In this document: one piece after another, positions 34,070-42,523 of the stretch
Position numbering within the stretch: position 1 is the stretch's first letter
Layout of the letters: each line of letters starts with the position of its first letter
Source: Desmospora profundinema
GTDB lineage: Bacteria; Bacillota; Bacilli; Thermoactinomycetales; DSM-45169
Assembly (NCBI RefSeq): GCF_031454155.1
Contig: NZ_JAVDQG010000004.1
Location: 62,001 to 126,000, forward strand
Length of the DNA stretch: 64,000 bases
Direction of reading: 5' to 3'
Made by a program: the position numbers and the translations under genes
Notes under the pieces: generated by a model
Seen by the model: only the letters and a program-made list of their open reading frames with translations
Told to the model about the DNA's origin: nothing
The model's database searches: none

Positions 34070-34864
34070 ATGAACACGATCCGCCTGGTGGATACTCACT
34101 GTCATTGGGATCGTTTGCCTCCAGAGCAGATGGAAGAAATCGTCCGTAGGGCCAAACGCTCCGGTGTAACCAAGGTGTTGGCGATGGCAACCGATGCCGA
34201 ATCCTGTTTGCGGTTGTTGCAGTGGAAACAACGATATCCGGACTTTTTGGAAATCGCATTTGGCCTTCATCCCGAGCAAGAGTGGCAATGGAATGAGGTG
34301 GATTTGGTGATCCAACTCATTCGAGAGCACCGCCATGTGATCCGGGCCGTGGGGGAGGTGGGGCTTCCCTACTATTCTCTGCCGGAATCGATGCGATTGC
34401 AGAATCCGAACCAGGAAGAGATTGCGATGTTGGAACGGTTTTTACGTGTGGCTGTAGAATTGGATCTCCCCGTATCCCTGCATGCGGTCCATCACCGGGC
34501 GGAGGTTGTTCTCCGCTTGTTGCGGCGGGAGGGGGTCCGAAAGGCTGTGTTTCATTGGTTGAAAGCCCCGGAACGGGTAGTAGGGGAGATTGTCGGTGCC
34601 GGTTATGGGATTTCTGTAACGCCGGATGTTTGTCACCGTGAACGGGATCGACGGCTGGTGGAGAACGTTCCGCTCTCCAGTCTATTGTTGGAGACGGACG
34701 CACCATGGTCTTACGGGGGCGCCTGGTTGGGACAGCCATCGGAGCCGGCGGCGGTGCAGCGGGTCGCTGAGGCTGTCAGTCAGTTGAAAGGGGTCTCCCT
34801 GGCACGTGTGGCGACGGAAACGACTATCCATGCGGAGCGGTTGTTCGGAATCCGGGTGGAATGA
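34070..34864 (+). CDS. TatD-family metal-dependent hydrolase
   Basis: The 264-residue TIM-barrel protein has D-T-H-C-H-W-D near residue 8 (two metal His), G-L-H-P-E near 65, G-E-V-G-L near 92, a metal His in S-L-H-A-V-H-H near 135 and E-T-D-A-P-W near 203. TatD proteins are usually 3'-5' exonucleases on DNA. This one is a divergent member and not the rnmV-linked YabD, so the substrate is uncertain. Start at 34070 behind GGAGGGGGAGG. Confidence 0.86.
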   Translation: MNTIRLVDTHCHWDRLPPEQMEEIVRRAKRSGVTKVLAMATDAESCLRLLQWKQRYPDFLEIAFGLHPEQEWQWNEVDLVIQLIREHRHVIRAVGEVGLPYYSLPESMRLQNPNQEEIAMLERFLRVAVELDLPVSLHAVHHRAEVVLRLLRREGVRKAVFHWLKAPERVVGEIVGAGYGISVTPDVCHRERDRRLVENVPLSSLLLETDAPWSYGGAWLGQPSEPAAVQRVAEAVSQLKGVSLARVATETTIHAERLFGIRVE

Positions 34865-34873
34865 TACGTTTTA

Positions 34874-35067
34874 GGGCCTGTCTGGTCATTCAATTTCTCG
34901 CGAGAACAAGAGAGGGTCGGTGTGACTTTTGGTACACCTTTGCATTCACAGAGCACAAGTCTCGCCTGGGTCACTTCGCTCCCGGTCTCACGATGCGCTT
35001 TCTGTAACGAAACGAAGAGAGTCATACCGACCCCGGACCCCGCCCAACGGATTGTTCAGACACGCCC
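34874..35067 (+). mobile_element. MITE-like element, family 1, copy D
   Basis: A 194 bp copy in the same orientation as copy A, from GGGCCTGTCTGGTCATTCAA to GGATTGTTCAGACACGCCC, with TA flanks (34872-34873, 35068-35069). The core CACAGAGCACAAGTCTCGCC is conserved. It lies 9 bp after the tatD-family stop and may have displaced that gene's terminator. Confidence 0.82.
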
Positions 35068-35153
35068 TAGCCGATTCGGTGTGTTTCCGCAAGTGGGAGG
35101 GCCCGGGATCCGGTCCTTTTTATAGCCCAGCCTTTTGGATACAATAAGTGGGA

Positions 35154-35726
35154 TTAAAGGCGGAGAAGAAACCACCGCATCAGGGCGAAACATTCCCGGG
35201 TGCGATGATACGGCACCCACAGGTGACGGGTCGAGCAGGGCGCCGGTGTCGCATCGATCCCGTACCTTTTGGCATGGAGACAGGCCCGGTACATATGGTA
35301 CTCATGGGTGATTAACAGACACGTATCGATCCGTTGTCCCTCCAAGATCGGACGGGCAAATGCGAGGTTTTGTGCCGTGTTGGCGGAGGCATCTTCCAGC
35401 AACACGGCTGTGGGGGGGACGCCTCGTTCAAGCAGGTAGTTTCGCATGACTGCCGCTTCACTTACCTGACGGCGGAGAAAGCCTCCACAGCAGACGAAGA
35501 GGGAAAAACGGCCGTCCCGGTATAAGGTGAGGGCATAATCCAACCGTTCCCGTAGAGCGGGGCTGGGCTTATTCCCATGCAGGGCCGCCCCCAGGACGAT
35601 TGCCGCTTCCCGGGGCGGACCGGGCACAGGCTGTTCGCGGAAACCAGCCACCCGCACGTAACAATAAAAGAACCCGGCCAAAAAAAGGAAAAGGGCAGCC
35701 AGGAAGATCATCCAGACTCCCGTCAT
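35154..35726 (-). CDS. YdcF/SanA-like DUF218 membrane-anchored protein
   Basis: The 190-residue protein has an N-terminal membrane helix (about 4-24) and a DUF218 domain: A-A-I-V-L-G-A-A near residue 42, R-L-D-Y-A-L near 60, C-C-G-G near 80, S-E-A-A-V-M-R-N-Y-L near 89, E-D-A-S-A-N-T-A-Q-N near 112 and I-T-H-E-Y-H-M-Y-R-A near 140. Family members (SanA, ElyC, YdcF) are implicated in envelope functions. Start at 35726 behind AAGGAG, overlapping the preceding HesB-like gene by 4 bp. Confidence 0.9.
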   Translation of the reverse strand: MTGVWMIFLAALFLFLAGFFYCYVRVAGFREQPVPGPPREAAIVLGAALHGNKPSPALRERLDYALTLYRDGRFSLFVCCGGFLRRQVSEAAVMRNYLLERGVPPTAVLLEDASANTAQNLAFARPILEGQRIDTCLLITHEYHMYRACLHAKRYGIDATPAPCSTRHLWVPYHRTRECFALMRWFLLRL

Positions 35727-36058
35727 TCCCCAGACTCCTTTTTTTGCGACGGTATGGGACAGAGGGTGGAAAACGGAGGGGACGGATGATAGATGGAAAA
35801 CGAATCCGTCTCCTTTCGCCAGTCGATGACGATTCCATCCAGCCATCCCTTTTCAGCGGGAGGACAGGTGAAAGGAACACCTGCTGCTTCCGTCAGATAA
35901 GATCCGGGGTTCACTTCAGTCAATTCAAGGGCGAAAGAAGGGGTGCTGCAACCCGAAGTGAGCGGGACAACACGAACCGCCAATCGATCGGCGTCCGGTT
36001 CCTGCATGAGGATGGCGGTCAGTCGGGCTGCCGCCTGTCGGCTGATCTGAATATCCAT
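35723..36058 (-). CDS. HesB/IscA-like iron-sulfur biogenesis family protein
   Basis: The 111-residue protein begins M-D-I-Q-I-S-R-Q-A-A-A-R-L, as in the Fe-S_biosyn fold, and has T-S-G-C-S-T-P-S-F-A-L-E near residue 36. The C-terminal C-G-C of true A-type carriers is absent (one Cys remains in F-T-C-P-P), so it is more like the uncharacterised YqkB/HesB-like branch than IscA/SufA. Its stop overlaps the YdcF-like start. Start at 36058; the upstream extension is not supported. Confidence 0.72.
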   Translation of the reverse strand: MDIQISRQAAARLTAILMQEPDADRLAVRVVPLTSGCSTPSFALELTEVNPGSYLTEAAGVPFTCPPAEKGWLDGIVIDWRKETDSFSIYHPSPPFSTLCPIPSQKKESGE

Positions 36059-36178
36059 GGGTTTTACGTTCCTCTCTGCGTTCCAAGGGATAAACATTCC
36101 ATGGTTACTATAGCAAATATCCAATGCGGCGCAAAAGAGCGGTTCCTTCCTTTTGTGCCGCAGGGTGGGGTGAATGGA

Positions 36179-36364
36179 ATGAATAGGCGTTCCACGGCTG
36201 TTTTGATTATTTTGAGCCTGATTGTGGCTGCCTTCGTGGTCCCTTATACCCTATTGGCGAATGTATACCGGTGGACAGGCAGTTTTTTGTTCTGGATCTT
36301 GTTTGTGCTGGCAGCCATCGGGGTGAATATCTGGATTGCCGCCAGGTGGAGGGATAAAACATGA
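36179..36364 (+). CDS. Small two-helix membrane protein paired with the SSS symporter
   Basis: The 61-residue protein has two hydrophobic helices (about 7-27 and 34-54) and a basic end R-W-R-D-K. Small proteins of this form (DUF3311- or YhdT-like) often precede sodium:solute symporters. The stop overlaps the symporter ATG (ATGA), so it is probably a small subunit or assembly factor. GGTGGGGTG serves as ribosome site. Confidence 0.75.
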   Translation: MNRRSTAVLIILSLIVAAFVVPYTLLANVYRWTGSFLFWILFVLAAIGVNIWIAARWRDKT

Positions 36365-37836
36365 ATGCGATCGGGGTGGGTATAGGGATCGCCCTGTATG
36401 TGGTGATTGCCCTTGTTATCGCGTATCTTGCCCGAACGGGAAAAGCGGAGTCTTTGTCGGATTATTTTCTCGCCAAACGTTCCATGGGAGGGGTGATGGC
36501 GGCCCTCAGCTACAGTGCCACCACCTACAGCGCGTTTATGTTGGTAGGTTTGGCGGGCTTGACGTACCAAGGGGGCGTGGGTGCTCTCGGTTTTGAACTC
36601 ATTTATCTGTCGGGGATGGTTTTGGTGGTTTTTTTCGGCCCCCGCTTCTGGTTGGTGGGAAAACGATTCGGATACGTCACTCCGTCGGAGATGATGGGGG
36701 ATCGCTATGACAGCCGGGCGGTGGCTGTCACGACAGCTGTCGCCAGCTGCCTGTTCCTGATCCCCTACAGTGCCGTGCAATTGGCAGGGGTGGGTTATCT
36801 GCTGTCGGGAATGACGGAAGGTGCGATCTCCTTCACAGCAGGGGCCGTAATCGCTACTGTTGTGGCTGTCGCTCTGGCCTGGATTGCCGGCATGCGCTCG
36901 GTAGCCTGGACGGATGCGTTTCAGTCCCTCGTGATGATTGTGACGGCCACGTTGGTCGTAGGAATCGTGATTGACGGCTTGGGCGGGGTGAGCGGCTTTG
37001 TTTCCACTCTGGAAGCCGACCGCCCCGAGTGGTTGGCTGTTCCCGGCAATGGTTTTTTCAATTTCAGTATGTTCCTGGGTTTGACCTTGCCATGGTTTTT
37101 TTTCAGCATCTCCAATCCGCAAGTGAGTCAGCGTTTGTTTATGCCGGCCAGTCTGGCGGAGTTAAGGCGGATGCTGATCATTTTCATGGGATTTGGCTTT
37201 GTTTACACGTTGGTGGCGGTGTTGTGGGGACTGTCCGCACTGATTCATGATCCTGATCTGACTTCTCCCGACCTGGCGACGCCCCGGCTCCTCTCCTCTG
37301 AGTTGGTTCCCCCGGTGTTGGGGGTGGTGGTCATGGTGGGGATTATGGCTGCGGCCATCTCCACTGTGGACTCCATTTTACTCACGCTGTCTTCTTTGTT
37401 TGCAAGGGATATCGTAGGAGGATGGAAGAGAAAAGGGGATCCCCGTTGGCAATTGCGTGTGGCAAAAGTGGTGATTCCCATTATTGCTCTGTTGTCCTAC
37501 TTTTTTGCCCAATTGAAACTGGATTTGATCGCTGTGTTGGCAGTATCCTCCTCGGCGGGGTTGCTGGTCATGGTGCCGGCGATTGCAGGCACTTTCTTTT
37601 GGCGAAGGGGAACGGCCGCCGGTGTGATCGTCAGTGTGCTGGCGGGGGGGCTTTTGGTTGTATTTCTGGAATGGACCCAAACCCGTTGGCTGGGGCAAGC
37701 ATCCGGCATTTGGGGGTTAGGTGTCTCCACCCTGCTCTTTATCGGGGTGAGTCTGGCAACAAGAAGGCCCGCGCAAAAAGCGGATCTGTTTCTCGATTAT
37801 CTCCGGCAAGCGCTGAAGGAACGACGGGTGTGGTAA
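36361..37836 (+). CDS. Sodium:solute symporter family protein
   Basis: The 491-residue protein has about 13 membrane segments and SSS-family features: D-Y-F-L-A-K-R-S-M-G near residue 34, S-Y-S-A-T-T-Y-S-A-F near 53, Y-V-T-P-S-E-M-M-G-D-R-Y near 103 and an N-P-Q-V-S-Q-R motif near 255, with A-A-A-I-S-T-V-D-S near 325. The substrate (panthothenate, proline or a monocarboxylate) cannot be read from sequence. It is coupled to the small protein upstream. Confidence 0.9.
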   Translation: MNAIGVGIGIALYVVIALVIAYLARTGKAESLSDYFLAKRSMGGVMAALSYSATTYSAFMLVGLAGLTYQGGVGALGFELIYLSGMVLVVFFGPRFWLVGKRFGYVTPSEMMGDRYDSRAVAVTTAVASCLFLIPYSAVQLAGVGYLLSGMTEGAISFTAGAVIATVVAVALAWIAGMRSVAWTDAFQSLVMIVTATLVVGIVIDGLGGVSGFVSTLEADRPEWLAVPGNGFFNFSMFLGLTLPWFFFSISNPQVSQRLFMPASLAELRRMLIIFMGFGFVYTLVAVLWGLSALIHDPDLTSPDLATPRLLSSELVPPVLGVVVMVGIMAAAISTVDSILLTLSSLFARDIVGGWKRKGDPRWQLRVAKVVIPIIALLSYFFAQLKLDLIAVLAVSSSAGLLVMVPAIAGTFFWRRGTAAGVIVSVLAGGLLVVFLEWTQTRWLGQASGIWGLGVSTLLFIGVSLATRRPAQKADLFLDYLRQALKERRVW

Positions 37837-37837
37837 C

Positions 37838-37868
37838 ATTCACCGTCTGATCAGACGGTGAATTTTTT
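37838..37868 (+). terminator. Terminator of the symporter operon
   Basis: A continuous palindrome from ATTCACCGTCT to AGACGGTGAAT around GATC, followed by six T. Confidence 0.93.
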
Positions 37869-37968
37869 CCAATCCATTATTGTTATGTTATAATAATGTT
37901 CTTCTCTTCTCATGATGAGATGAGAGTGGCTATTATTGATAGGTGACATGTGGTTGTGGAGGTTATCG

Positions 37969-38376
37969 ATGCAGCAAATAGGAAAGGAACGATTTTTTTA
38001 TTCAATGAAAAATAAGCCTATTATATGTAATGAGCCACCCACCACTCTCATTTCTATGGATTCCGATCGCTATCATTGTTGCTGGAGGGAGTGCGGGGGG
38101 CGGTTTCTTTCTGAGCCCATTCGTTTGGGAGAAGGATCGTATACGTTTACATGGTCACTGGAAGCGGTTGAAGAGAACCCCTTTTTTCAGGCGGAGTTGC
38201 AAGATCCAAACGGGAATCCGGTCACGTTATTGCCGCCGGGCGATGACGGGGATGGTGTGGGCCACCACACGGTGACCGTTACAATCGAAACGGCGCTTGC
38301 ATACCGACTGTACATCGTGGCCCGGAACGTCATCTGGGAGATGGGTGTGCTGAGGCTTCCCCAGTCACCCCGGTAG
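37969..38376 (+). CDS. Uncharacterised beta-rich protein (135 residues)
   Basis: I do not recognise this protein. It has no signal peptide, two early cysteines in H-C-C-W-R-E-C, and a predicted beta-sandwich segment (P-I-R-L-G-E-G-S-Y-T-F-T-W-S-L-E, then F-x-A-E-L-Q-D-P-N-G and H-T-V-T-V-T-I-E). Start at 37969, six bases after GGAGG. It has its own terminator and no functional partner in sight. Confidence 0.6.
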   Translation: MQQIGKERFFYSMKNKPIICNEPPTTLISMDSDRYHCCWRECGGRFLSEPIRLGEGSYTFTWSLEAVEENPFFQAELQDPNGNPVTLLPPGDDGDGVGHHTVTVTIETALAYRLYIVARNVIWEMGVLRLPQSPR

Positions 38377-38495
38377 TGAGGGAAGCAGGGGATCGTTTAC
38401 GAATTCAGAGGAAGGTAGAGAGGCGGCGAAACCTTGACAGTCGTGTGTTTATGCCGCCCCTTTCTTCTCGCTTCAGTTGAAATGGCACCCATCCA

Positions 38496-38518
38496 AACTT
38501 CCGCGAAGGAAGTTTTTT
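38496..38518 (+). terminator. Terminator upstream of the YhfP-like gene
   Basis: AACTTCC/GGAAGTT with a five-base loop followed by six T, about 120 bp after the stop of the 135-residue gene. Confidence 0.8.
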
Positions 38519-38573
38519 GTTTTGGTACAATGGGGGAGAATGCACCTTTGACCCTGAAGGAGGAGTGGGAGTC

Positions 38574-39581
38574 ATGGCCCAATCCCAAACATTTCGTGCA
38601 TGGATGGTGGATCGGTCCGGGAATGATTTTTTGATGGAGTGGAAGGAGTTGACTCTGGAAGATCTCCCTGAAGGGGATGTACTGGTAAAGGTGGAATACT
38701 CCGGAGTCAATTATAAGGACGGATTGGCAAGCATCCCCCATGGACGGGTGATAGAATCCTATCCGATGATTCCGGGAATCGATCTGGCCGGTCAGGTGGT
38801 TCAGTCCCGGGATGATCGTTTTCCGGAAGGAATGGACGTCATTGTGGCCAGCAGTCAATTGGGGGTTTCTCATTATGGGGGATTTAGCCGGTATGCGCGG
38901 GTTCCCGCCGATTGGGTTGTGCCGCTCCCCGAAGGACTCACCCTGAAAGAAGCCATGGTGCTGGGAACGGCCGGTTTCACCGCGGCGATGTCCGTGCTTC
39001 GTATGGAGGAAAATGGATTGAAGCCGGACAACGGCCCGGTGCTGGTAACCGGAGCTACCGGTGGGGTGGGAAGCACGGCCATTGCAATTTTGTCTAAAAA
39101 AGGATATACCGTTGCCGCCAGTACCGGAAAAGAAGAGGCCCATGAATACCTGCGGGAACTGGGTGCTGTGGAGATTCTGGGACGTCAGGAGGTTAAGCCG
39201 GATCCCAGTCGTCCTCTGGCTCGGGCCCGATGGGCGGGAGCTGTCGATCCCGTCGGGGGGGATACGCTTTCTTATCTGTTGAGTACCACGCGTTTTGGCG
39301 GGTCCGTGGCCGTAAGTGGATTAACGGGGGGGACATCCCTTTCCACTACGGTGTTTCCTTTCATATTGCGCGGGATTAATCTCCTGGGTATCGATTCCGC
39401 TCACGTGAGCAATGAAACCCGCCGAAACATTTGGGGTCGGTTGGCTGCCGATCTGAAGCCGGAATCCCTTCAAGAACGGATTGGTACCAGAGAGATTCCA
39501 TTGGAAGCGTTGCCGGAAACGCTGTCTGCGATCTTACAAGGAGAAGTCCGGGGGCGAACCGTGGTGAAACTGTCTGAATAA
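38574..39581 (+). CDS. YhdH/YhfP-family quinone oxidoreductase (acrylyl-CoA reductase type)
   Basis: The 335-residue medium-chain reductase lacks zinc ligands and has Y-S-G-V-N-Y-K-D-G-L-A near residue 45, P-G-I-D-L-A-G near 68, the NADPH loop V-T-G-A-T-G-G-V-G-S near 155 and A-V-D-P-V-G-G near 222. The family includes AcuI, which reduces acrylyl-CoA, and YhfP of Bacillus. Start at 38574 behind AAGGAGGAG. Confidence 0.9.
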   Translation: MAQSQTFRAWMVDRSGNDFLMEWKELTLEDLPEGDVLVKVEYSGVNYKDGLASIPHGRVIESYPMIPGIDLAGQVVQSRDDRFPEGMDVIVASSQLGVSHYGGFSRYARVPADWVVPLPEGLTLKEAMVLGTAGFTAAMSVLRMEENGLKPDNGPVLVTGATGGVGSTAIAILSKKGYTVAASTGKEEAHEYLRELGAVEILGRQEVKPDPSRPLARARWAGAVDPVGGDTLSYLLSTTRFGGSVAVSGLTGGTSLSTTVFPFILRGINLLGIDSAHVSNETRRNIWGRLAADLKPESLQERIGTREIPLEALPETLSAILQGEVRGRTVVKLSE

Positions 39582-39746
39582 AGGATATAAAGCTAGCTCT
39601 CCAGAGCATGGGAAAAGATTCCTTGGAATTGGGTTCCGATTGCTGTCTTGCCAAGAATGAACGGAATCGGTAAGATGATGATTGTGTTGCGGTAATGGAA
39701 CAAAGAGCGTTCACAGAGAGATGGTCAAGTATGGGGGGAGAAGCGT

Positions 39747-40478
39747 GTGAAACGGATCTGCTTGGCAATAGCGGCGGTTGTTGCCATGTTGCTTCTGATT
39801 GCTTGTAGAAGCGGGGCCGTCGGTGAAGACGCATCGGCCAACCCCAAGCCACTGACAGAGAAACAGCCGGAAGTAAAGCTGAAAACAGATGAATCGGTGA
39901 GCGGTGCCTGGAAAGAAGGAAACGGAATCAAAGCCCATGGAGCGATTGTGCTTGAGAACAAAGGGGAATCACCGGTCGAAATTCATTCGGTTCGCCTCGA
40001 TTTCAAAGATGGGAATCAGAAACTGTTGGCATCCGAAGATATTCTGGCTGTCGTTCCTAAAATAGTTCAACCCGGCGAGAGAGTCCATATTGGTGCAACA
40101 ACCGATTTGCGGGTGAAAGATCCGGAGAACCTGGAATCGATCAGCCCTTCCATTGAAGCCGATCCCGCCTGGAAAGAGTCTGTGAATGTCGAGGCGAAAC
40201 AAGTGAAGTGGAAAGTAAACGGTGATAACGGGGCCATAGTGGAAGGATCGGTAGTCAACGGGAGTGAAGAGGATGTAACCGACCTCTTTGTCACCACCGC
40301 ATTTCGTGATGAGAACGGGAAGCTGGTGGGCGTGGTGAATGATTACCTCGACGTAGCATTGGCTCCCGGAGAGGAAGAAGAGTTCAAGACGAAGAGTGGA
40401 AGTCTTCCTGCCGAGTGGTTGAAAGAGGTCTCCGAGGTGGATGTAAAAGCCTACCCCCTGTTTCGGGAAGAACCATAA
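39747..40478 (+). CDS. Lipoprotein with FxLYD-like beta domains
   Basis: The 243-residue protein has a lipoprotein signal with L-I-A-C (Cys at 20). The mature region holds two immunoglobulin-like halves: one near 50-130 (G-A-I-V-L-E-N-K-G-E-S-P-V-E-I) and one near 155-225 (V-E-G-S-V-V-N-G-S-E-E-D-V-T-D-L-F-V-T-T-A-F-R-D-E-N-G-K). The second resembles the FxLYD fold that recurs in Gram-positive lipoproteins. The role is unknown. GTG start behind GGGGAG. Confidence 0.75.
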   Translation: MKRICLAIAAVVAMLLLIACRSGAVGEDASANPKPLTEKQPEVKLKTDESVSGAWKEGNGIKAHGAIVLENKGESPVEIHSVRLDFKDGNQKLLASEDILAVVPKIVQPGERVHIGATTDLRVKDPENLESISPSIEADPAWKESVNVEAKQVKWKVNGDNGAIVEGSVVNGSEEDVTDLFVTTAFRDENGKLVGVVNDYLDVALAPGEEEEFKTKSGSLPAEWLKEVSEVDVKAYPLFREEP

Positions 40479-40480
40479 GA

Positions 40481-40514
40481 AAAAAACCGGGTGATGCGAT
40501 CACTCGGTTTTTTT
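40481..40514 (+). terminator. Terminator of the FxLYD lipoprotein gene
   Basis: AAAAAACCGGGTGAT pairs with ATCACTCGGTTTTTT (one mismatch) around GCG, with seven T. Confidence 0.92.
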
Positions 40515-40628
40515 ATGCCCTTTTGCAATTCCGCCATTTGACACGGGTTTGTGACACACACTGGAAAAGAAACAGTCTTACCCGTGGTATACTGAAAGCA
40601 GGAGAATTTTAATAAAGGGTGACCAAAG

Positions 40629-41177
40629 ATGGAGCGACAGACTGACCATACAGAAGAAAAAAATTTCCATTACACACCGTGGGTGGTGGGTCTCACGATT
40701 GCCATCAACCTGTTGGTGTTGATCTTGTTTCTGATGCCGGAAGTGGAGCGGTTCAGTCATCTGGATCTGACATTTTTACCGATGATGAACGCGATCTTCA
40801 ACAGCTTTACCACGGTATTCCTGGCGGCGGCCCTCTTTTTCATCAAACAGAAAAATATCGCAATGCACCGTCGATTCATCTATGCGGCTTTTGGATCCAC
40901 CAGTTTGTTCCTCGTGACATACCTCACCTATCACAGTCTGGCGGAATCGACGAGCTATGGCGGGACGGGCATGATTGCGGCCGTCTATTACTTTATTTTG
41001 ATTACGCACATTATCCTGGCAGCGGTGATTGTGCCCTTGGCTTTGATTTCGTTCTTTCGCGGCATCAGCATGAAGGTGGAAAAGCACCGTAAGATCGCCC
41101 GCTGGACCATGCCTTTGTGGCTTTATGTCAGCATCACCGGAGTCATTATCTACCTGATGATCTCACCTTACTACTGA
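40629..41177 (+). CDS. DUF420 membrane protein (CtaM/YozB family)
   Basis: The 182-residue protein has four to five membrane spans with the DUF420 pattern: L-P-M-M-N-A-I-F-N-S-F near residue 52, I-A-M-H-R-R-F-I-Y near 80, T-Y-L-T-Y-H near 98, I-L-I-T-H-I-I-L near 121 and H-R-K-I-A-R-W-T-M-P-L-W near 150. The conserved histidines could bind heme or copper. The family member CtaM is needed for a heme-copper oxidase in Staphylococcus. It stands alone here. Confidence 0.9.
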   Translation: MERQTDHTEEKNFHYTPWVVGLTIAINLLVLILFLMPEVERFSHLDLTFLPMMNAIFNSFTTVFLAAALFFIKQKNIAMHRRFIYAAFGSTSLFLVTYLTYHSLAESTSYGGTGMIAAVYYFILITHIILAAVIVPLALISFFRGISMKVEKHRKIARWTMPLWLYVSITGVIIYLMISPYY

Positions 41178-41183
41178 TAAAGC

Positions 41184-41211
41184 AGCCGGCCTGACAAGGC
41201 GGGCTTTTTTG
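41184..41211 (+). terminator. Terminator of the DUF420 gene
   Basis: AGCCGGCC/GGCGGGCT with one internal mismatch and a six-base loop, followed by a T-run. Confidence 0.82.
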
Positions 41212-41297
41212 TTTTGTTACGGAAGGAGCCGAGGAAAAACGCGCCGAAGAAAGATAGGGTCGGCTGATGTAAGGAGAGTGAAAGGAGACACCTCCCC

Positions 41298-41903
41298 ATG
41301 ATTGAAGATTGGGATCACATTTATGCCAGTGGAGAGTACCGTAATCACTGGGACTACGCTCATCCTTCCCAGGAGTTGGTGGCTTTTGTCGCTTCCACCC
41401 CTTTTCCACCGCAGGCCCGGGCTCTGGATGTGGGCTGCGGAGCAGGTAGGGAGGCGGTATTTTTGGCAGAGTACGGGTTCCGGGTGGTGGGTGTGGATCT
41501 GAGTCGGGAAGCGCTGCGAATCGCCGACCAACGCGCAAGTAAAAAGAAAGTGGAAGTGGAATGGCGTCATGGGAATGCACTTCGACTCCCGCTGGAAGAC
41601 GGGGCGTTTGATCTGATGAACGACCGTGGCTGCTTTCACTTGATTTCGGAAGAGGAGCGGGGGCGTTACGCCAGCGAAGCGGCCAGGGTGCTCAAACCCG
41701 GGGGGCGGCTCTTGCTGCGGGGGTGTCGCAATCCCGATGAGAATGGGGAATGGTTTGTAGCTGTGACGGCGGAGGCGATCGATCGCCACTTTAGTTCGTA
41801 TTTTGAACGGGGCCCTGTGCTTCCCCTTCAATTGGTGTCCGATGCCGGCAAAGAGGGGTTGCCGGCTAATCTGGTTGTGTTGACACGACGGCAGGACGGA
41901 TAA
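41298..41903 (+). CDS. Class I SAM-dependent methyltransferase
   Basis: The 201-residue protein begins with W-D-H-I-Y-A-S-G-E-Y, and has the SAM loop A-L-D-V-G-C-G-A-G-R-E-A near residue 41, the acidic strand end V-G-V-D-L-S and P-L-E-D-G-A-F-D near 100. The opening and the N-D-R-G-C-F-H motif resemble thiopurine/tellurite-type methyltransferases, but the substrate is unknown. AAAGGAG precedes the ATG by ten bases. Confidence 0.85.
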   Translation: MIEDWDHIYASGEYRNHWDYAHPSQELVAFVASTPFPPQARALDVGCGAGREAVFLAEYGFRVVGVDLSREALRIADQRASKKKVEVEWRHGNALRLPLEDGAFDLMNDRGCFHLISEEERGRYASEAARVLKPGGRLLLRGCRNPDENGEWFVAVTAEAIDRHFSSYFERGPVLPLQLVSDAGKEGLPANLVVLTRRQDG

Positions 41904-41905
41904 GC

Positions 41906-41935
41906 AAAAAGAACTGCCGAATGGCAGTTCTTTTT
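41906..41935. terminator. Bidirectional terminator between convergent genes
   Basis: A 13-pair perfect stem AAAAAGAACTGCC/GGCAGTTCTTTTT with a four-base loop. It lies 3 bp after the methyltransferase stop and 17 bp after the stop of the small minus-strand gene at 41952. Confidence 0.93.
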
Positions 41936-41951
41936 GTAATGAACGGGGTGT

Positions 41952-42095
41952 TCAGGATTTTTGCCTATGGATGGGCGGATGGGCTTGTTTCCGTCTTTTC
42001 AGTGCTGACTCGATGGCCCAGGTGCCGAAGATGGAGAATAGGATCCCCACACCGAAAAACAAGCCGATCATCACCTGTGGTGGCCATTCACTCAT
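41952..42095 (-). CDS. Small single-span membrane protein (47 residues)
   Basis: A 47-codon frame starts at an ATG and encodes a hydrophobic helix (about residues 8-28, containing M-I-G-L-F-F-G-V-G-I-L-F) and a basic tail with K-R-R-K-Q. The ribosome site is modest (AAAGAGGG about 12 bases before the ATG). A bidirectional terminator just downstream supports a real minus-strand unit. Function unknown; it resembles many short Bacillales membrane proteins. Confidence 0.5.
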   Translation of the reverse strand: MSEWPPQVMIGLFFGVGILFSIFGTWAIESALKRRKQAHPPIHRQKS

Positions 42096-42350
42096 ATTGA
42101 ATCAGACCCTCTTTCCCAAATTCTTTCTCTTGTTTGTTGATTATACGCCAATCAGCGGGAGAATTCCTTTTCATTTTCAGGAAGAAATCACAAAGGTGTG
42201 TCCACTTTTGCGGTTCCCTTTCGGATCGGGAACGAAACCTGGTGCCCATTTGCGGTATCGATCGTGTATTCTAGAAGGGAGCTTGAAAATCCTGGAGAGC
42301 TTTGTACTTGCGTGTATGGGAATATAACGGTAATCCATTTTTTCGGGAGA
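42096..42350. other. Intergenic stretch without recognised gene
   Basis: I see no supported gene here. It precedes the family 2 repeat, whose left terminus I could not place; GTACT at 42304-42308 is a weak candidate. The stretch may include promoter elements for the small minus-strand gene. Confidence 0.4.
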
Positions 42351-42523
42351 AAAAGGGAGGGTGGTGGGATGGCTGCGATCCTTTGCACTCACAGAGCACA
42401 AGTCTCGCCTTGGTCACTTCGTTCCCGGTCTCGCTATGCGCTTTTTGCAAGAGATCGAAGACAGCCAGCCAGCCCGACCCACCCACGCTCATATCACGTT
42501 TCGCACAAATGCAACTATAGTAC
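42351..42523. mobile_element. MITE-like element, family 2, longer copy E (left end unclear)
   Basis: The right end GCAACTATAGTAC and TA (42524-42525) match copy C at 9.9 kb except one base. Interior blocks GGTGGGATGGCTGCGATCC and GCAAGAGATCGAAGACAGCC are shared with copy C. Between them sits CTCACAGAGCACAAGTCTCG through GTTCCCGGTCTCGCTATGCG, which matches the core of family 1. The element thus links both families. It ends about 45 bp before the sirtuin start. Confidence 0.72.

Noticed and set aside
34929-35147. Short frames with S-Q-S-T-S-L or T-E-H-K-S-R in 9.5, 34.9 and 42.4 kb regions
   Set aside because: They are translations of the repeated element cores in various frames; no ribosome sites and no conserved reading frame.
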